Origin: Sphingomonas sp. Leaf412
GTDB lineage: Bacteria; Pseudomonadota; Alphaproteobacteria; Sphingomonadales; Sphingomonadaceae
Length of the DNA stretch: 34,337 nucleotides
Direction of reading: 5' to 3'
Assembly (NCBI RefSeq): GCF_001425405.1
Contig: NZ_LMQP01000001.1
Span: 866,690-901,026 of the forward strand
A program made the position numbers and the translations under genes. Every line of letters begins with the position of its first letter. Within the stretch, counting starts at the first letter, position 1. The notes under the pieces are model-generated. The model had not been told where the DNA came from. It did no database searches and saw only the letters and a list, made by a program, of their open reading frames with translations. Of the stretch, positions 31,408-34,337 are shown piece by piece.

Positions 31408-33228
31408 GTGTCGTGGCGCGATCGTCTGACCCACCTGCTGTTTCCGATCGGTTCGGGGAACGCGGCCGGGCCCCTGTTGCCGATCGCACGGCCGTTCGTC
31501 TGGACGGTGCCGATCGTGGCGGTGCTGGGCGTGATCGCCAGCCTGCTCGAAGGCGTGGGGATCGGCCTGCTCGTTCCCTTCATCTACCTGACCCTGTCCA
31601 AGACCCTTCCCGACACCGCGCCCGCGCTGGTCCGGCCGATCGTGGAGCTGGTCCGCTCGTTCGAGCCGGATCGAAGGCTGGCGTTCGTCGCCGCGGGAAT
31701 CCTGCTGATGGTGTCGCTGAAGGCGGCGGTGGGGATCGCGAACGCCACGCTGGTCGCCGCGATCGAGGGGCGCGTGGGGGCGCGCATCCGGGCCGCCTTG
31801 TCGGCGCGGCTGCTGGGCGCGGGCTATCCCTTCTTCGTCGGGAACGATGCCGCGCATCTGGTCAACGTCGTCGCCACCGACGCGTGGCGCGCCAGCGACG
31901 GCGTCCGCCTGATCTTCGCGCTGGCCACGTCGGCGGCGGCGATCGTCATCTTCGGCACGTTGTTGTTCCTGATGGAATGGCGCCTGACGCTGATCGTCGC
32001 GGCGGGCGTGACGATCATCCGCGCCTGCTACGTCGCCTACGGCCGGCGGCTGCGGCGCAAGAGCGAGCGGGTGAGCACCAGCAATCGCGCGCTGGGCAAG
32101 CAGATGCTGACCATGGTCACCGCCATCCGCATGATCTTCGTCTTCGCGCAGGAGAAGCGCGAGCACGAACGCTTCGTGGATGCGTCGGAGGAGGTGCGCC
32201 GCGCGATGTTCGATATCGAGCGCGCCACCCTGGTCGTCGGGCCGATCTTCGAACTGGCGCTCGCCACGCTGTTCGTCGTGGTGCTGATGGTGTCGACCCG
32301 GCTGGCGATCGACCTGCCGATCGCGGCGACGTTCCTCGTCCTGCTGTACCGGTTGCAGCCGCATCTGATGACGATCAACCAGTCGCGCATCGGGCTCGCC
32401 GCGATCCGGGGCGCGACGCGCGAGGTCGAATGGCTGCTGGCGCAGGCGGGGCCCGCCGACCGCGAGGGGGGTGGGCCCGTGCCCGACCTGCGCACCGCCG
32501 ATATCGTTTTCGCCGACGTCACCTATCGCTTCCCGGGCAACGAACGCGACCATGCCGCCTTGCAGGGCGCGTCCTTCACCATCCGCGCGGGCGAGACGAC
32601 CGCGCTGATCGGGCGGTCCGGCGCGGGCAAGACCACGATCGTGAACCTGCTGTGCCGCCTGCTCGATCCGACGACGGGCACGATCCGCGTCGGCGACGCC
32701 CCCCTGTCCGCGATCGACCTGGACCGGTGGCGCCGCGGCATCGCGCTGGCGGGGCAGGACATCGACCTGATCGACGGGACGATCCGCGACAATATCGCCT
32801 ACGGAACGCAAGACGCGAGCGACGACGCGGTGATGGAGGCGGCGCGGCTGGCGGACGCGGACGATTTCGTCCGCGCGCTGCCGTTCGGGCTGGACACCCA
32901 TGTCGGCATGCGCGGGCTCAGCCTGTCGGGCGGGCAGCGGCAGCGCATCGGGCTGGCGCGCGCATTGCTTCGCCGCCCGACGCTGCTGATCCTGGACGAG
33001 GCGACCAATGCGGTCGACGGCCTGTCGGAGGCGACCATCATGCGGCTGCTGCGCGAACATCGCAGCTTCCACACCGCGATCGTCATCAGCCATCGACGCA
33101 GCACGCTGGCCGCGTGTCAGAGCGGCGTCGTCCTGTCCGACGGCCGCGTCGTCGAGGCGGGAAAATTGGGCGCGTTGCAGTTCGTCCGCACGATGGAGGC
33201 GGAATTCGCCGTGGAGGCGGGCGCATGA
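31408..33228 (+). CDS. ABC exporter half-transporter (membrane domain fused to ATPase)
   Basis: A 606-residue type-1 ABC exporter. About six transmembrane segments lie in residues 30-330, with the first near 33-60. The nucleotide-binding domain follows: Walker A GRSGAGKTT at 402-410, Q-loop LAGQD, signature LSGGQRQR from 506, Walker B LLILDEAT with Asp530-Glu531, and H-loop VISHR. The GTG start has AAGGGG about 10 bases upstream; no better start fits. The stop overlaps the next glycosyltransferase start (ATGA). The domain order matches MsbA and the lipid-linked-oligosaccharide flippase PglK. With no Wzx in view, it is a candidate for flipping or exporting the glycan made here, which remains an inference. 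Confidence 0.92.
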   Translation: MSWRDRLTHLLFPIGSGNAAGPLLPIARPFVWTVPIVAVLGVIASLLEGVGIGLLVPFIYLTLSKTLPDTAPALVRPIVELVRSFEPDRRLAFVAAGILLMVSLKAAVGIANATLVAAIEGRVGARIRAALSARLLGAGYPFFVGNDAAHLVNVVATDAWRASDGVRLIFALATSAAAIVIFGTLLFLMEWRLTLIVAAGVTIIRACYVAYGRRLRRKSERVSTSNRALGKQMLTMVTAIRMIFVFAQEKREHERFVDASEEVRRAMFDIERATLVVGPIFELALATLFVVVLMVSTRLAIDLPIAATFLVLLYRLQPHLMTINQSRIGLAAIRGATREVEWLLAQAGPADREGGGPVPDLRTADIVFADVTYRFPGNERDHAALQGASFTIRAGETTALIGRSGAGKTTIVNLLCRLLDPTTGTIRVGDAPLSAIDLDRWRRGIALAGQDIDLIDGTIRDNIAYGTQDASDDAVMEAARLADADDFVRALPFGLDTHVGMRGLSLSGGQRQRIGLARALLRRPTLLILDEATNAVDGLSEATIMRLLREHRSFHTAIVISHRRSTLAACQSGVVLSDGRVVEAGKLGALQFVRTMEAEFAVEAGA

Positions 33229-34289
33229 GGCCGAACCTGCGCCGCCGCGTGCGCCAGTTGCGCGACCAGGGTATCGTCGCCACCGCGCGGCGGGCCAGGG
33301 ACCGGTGGGACAAGCTGGATGCGGTGCAATTCGGCCTGCGCCGCGCGATCGTGCCCCTGCTGGTTCGCCACGACAGCGGCCCGCGCACGATCGACGCGCC
33401 CGCCACGACCCCGATCGTGCTGTGCATCGTGCGCAACGGGCGCCCCTGGCTGCGGTCGTTCCTCGCACATCATCGCGGCCTGGGCTTCCGCCATTTCGTG
33501 ATCCTGGACAACGGATCGACCGACGGCACGCCGGCGGCGCTGCGGCAGGAGGGCGACGTCACGCTCCTGACCTCCACCGCCCCGTATCGCGCGTACGAGA
33601 ATACGTTGAAGCGCTACCTCGTCGATCGCTTCGGCAAGGACCGCTGGTGCCTGTTCGTCGACATCGACGAGCAGTTCGACTTCCCCTCGTCGCGCACGCG
33701 CGGGCTGGACGGGTTGATCGGCTATCTCGACGGCCACGGCTATACCGCCGTCGTGACGCAGATGCTCGACATGTTCGCCGACCGGCCGCTGGCCGACTGC
33801 CGCATCGACGACCTGGAATCGGTGCGCGCGATGTTCCCGCTGTGCGATTTGGCGTCGATCCGCCGGACACGCTATCCGTTCGCGGACATCGCGCCGATCG
33901 AAATGCACTGGGACGGCGTGCGCAAGCGGGTGTTCGGCAGCGACAACGGCCTGACGAAAATATCGTTCTTCCGCAACGTGTCCGGACTGAAGACCTTCGT
34001 CCAGTGGCATCACGTCGCGGGCGGCCGGATCGCGGACCTTTCCGCCGTCCTGTTTCACTATCCGTTCGTCGACACGTTCGCGGCGAAGGTGTCCGATGCG
34101 GTATCGAGCGGGCGATACGGCTATCGCACCAGCGACGAATATGCCGCCTACGGCCGCACGACCACGGCGCCCGCTTTCCGTATCACCTCGCCCGCCGCGA
34201 TCCGGCTGGGCGACGTGGAGGAGCTGGTCGCGCACCGTTTCCTGATCGCGTCGCCCGCCTTCGACCGCTTCGGGCAGGATCGCGACTGA
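33225..34289 (+). CDS. Glycosyltransferase family 2-like protein (Glyco_tranf_2_4 type)
   Basis: A 354-residue protein. After a basic N-terminus (about 1-60), the GT-A-like domain starts TTPIVLCIVRNGRPWLRSFL. It continues HFVILDNGSTDGTPA (94-105) and holds a D-x-D-E metal motif at Asp146-Asp148-Glu149 (FVDIDEQFDFP). The later parts FFRNVSGLKTFVQWHHVAGG and VLFHYPFVDTF are as in the Glyco_tranf_2_4 group of glycosyltransferases found in capsule and LPS loci. The ATG overlaps the ABC exporter stop (ATGA), so the two proteins are made together. Acceptor and donor are unknown. The stop is 48 bases from the window end. Confidence 0.87.
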   Translation: MRPNLRRRVRQLRDQGIVATARRARDRWDKLDAVQFGLRRAIVPLLVRHDSGPRTIDAPATTPIVLCIVRNGRPWLRSFLAHHRGLGFRHFVILDNGSTDGTPAALRQEGDVTLLTSTAPYRAYENTLKRYLVDRFGKDRWCLFVDIDEQFDFPSSRTRGLDGLIGYLDGHGYTAVVTQMLDMFADRPLADCRIDDLESVRAMFPLCDLASIRRTRYPFADIAPIEMHWDGVRKRVFGSDNGLTKISFFRNVSGLKTFVQWHHVAGGRIADLSAVLFHYPFVDTFAAKVSDAVSSGRYGYRTSDEYAAYGRTTTAPAFRITSPAAIRLGDVEELVAHRFLIASPAFDRFGQDRD

Positions 34290-34327
34290 CGCAGGACCGC
34301 GACGGGCAGAACGGCGGCGCAGGCCGT

Positions 34328-34337
34328 CCCCCCCCCC
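34328..34337. repeat. Run of ten C at the right end
   Basis: The last ten bases are all C. This is more likely to mark a contig end at a hard-to-read homopolymer than a biological boundary. Confidence 0.6.

Noticed and set aside
28687..31583. 5' extensions of the minus-strand deacetylase and GT2 frames
   Set aside because: All are out-of-frame readings of the upstream genes. True starts sit at ATGA or TGATG junctions where family motifs begin.
31405..33468. Long minus-strand frame of nearly 700 codons opposite the ABC exporter
   Set aside because: It is antisense to intact Walker A, signature and Walker B motifs, and is Arg/Asp/Gln-rich without any domain.
1..34337. CRISPR array, tRNA, rRNA, insertion sequence or integrase
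   Set aside because: No evenly spaced direct repeats, no tRNA cloverleaf, no rRNA-like stretch and no transposase or recombinase motifs were seen on reading both strands.

Overview
The window looks like chromosomal DNA of a Sphingomonas-type alphaproteobacterium. The base composition is very GC-rich with strongly GC-biased third codon positions. There are three large TonB-dependent receptors (TBDRs), a long autotransporter, many GTG starts, and purine-rich ribosome binding sites of the GGGGG(A)AA type. Genus assignment is an inference from style and gene families; no rRNA or other marker is present. The right end stops in a run of ten C, so it is probably a contig end.

Region 1 (1-8470, minus strand) is envelope-related: a TBDR cut by the left edge and a 1948-residue Ser/Thr/Gly-rich autotransporter with a good intrinsic terminator. 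Region 2 (8471-10736) holds a regulatory intergenic stretch with two tandem GTGA-N6-TCAC palindromes, a Crp/Fnr-type regulator that keeps the RETxxR recognition helix expected to read such sites, and a LuxR-type regulator.

Region 3 (10785-19063) is the most interesting metabolically. A Gfo/Idh/MocA oxidoreductase is divergent from a tight run of an aldo/keto reductase, an SsuD-like FMNH2-dependent monooxygenase, an MFS carrier, a TBDR and a Tat-exported sulfatase. The set resembles an oxygenolytic sulfo-sugar (for example sulfoquinovose) pathway with its own outer- and inner-membrane import and a sulfate-ester hydrolase. Substrate and pathway are inference. A further TBDR (19239-22088) follows and ends in a strong hairpin.

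Region 4 (22561-34289) is a surface-polysaccharide locus in three transcription units. One plus-strand unit has a UDP-glucuronate-decarboxylase-like enzyme, a GT4 and a GT2. A minus-strand unit has a GT2-methyltransferase fusion, a polysaccharide deacetylase and three GT2s. A second plus-strand unit has an ABC exporter and a GT2-type glycosyltransferase. Nearly all genes within a unit overlap by 1-7 bases. Three GT2s are local paralogues, and two of them converge with a 79-base 3' overlap. No polymerase, Wzx-type flippase or priming transferase is in view.

No tRNA, rRNA, CRISPR array, transposase or integrase was recognised.
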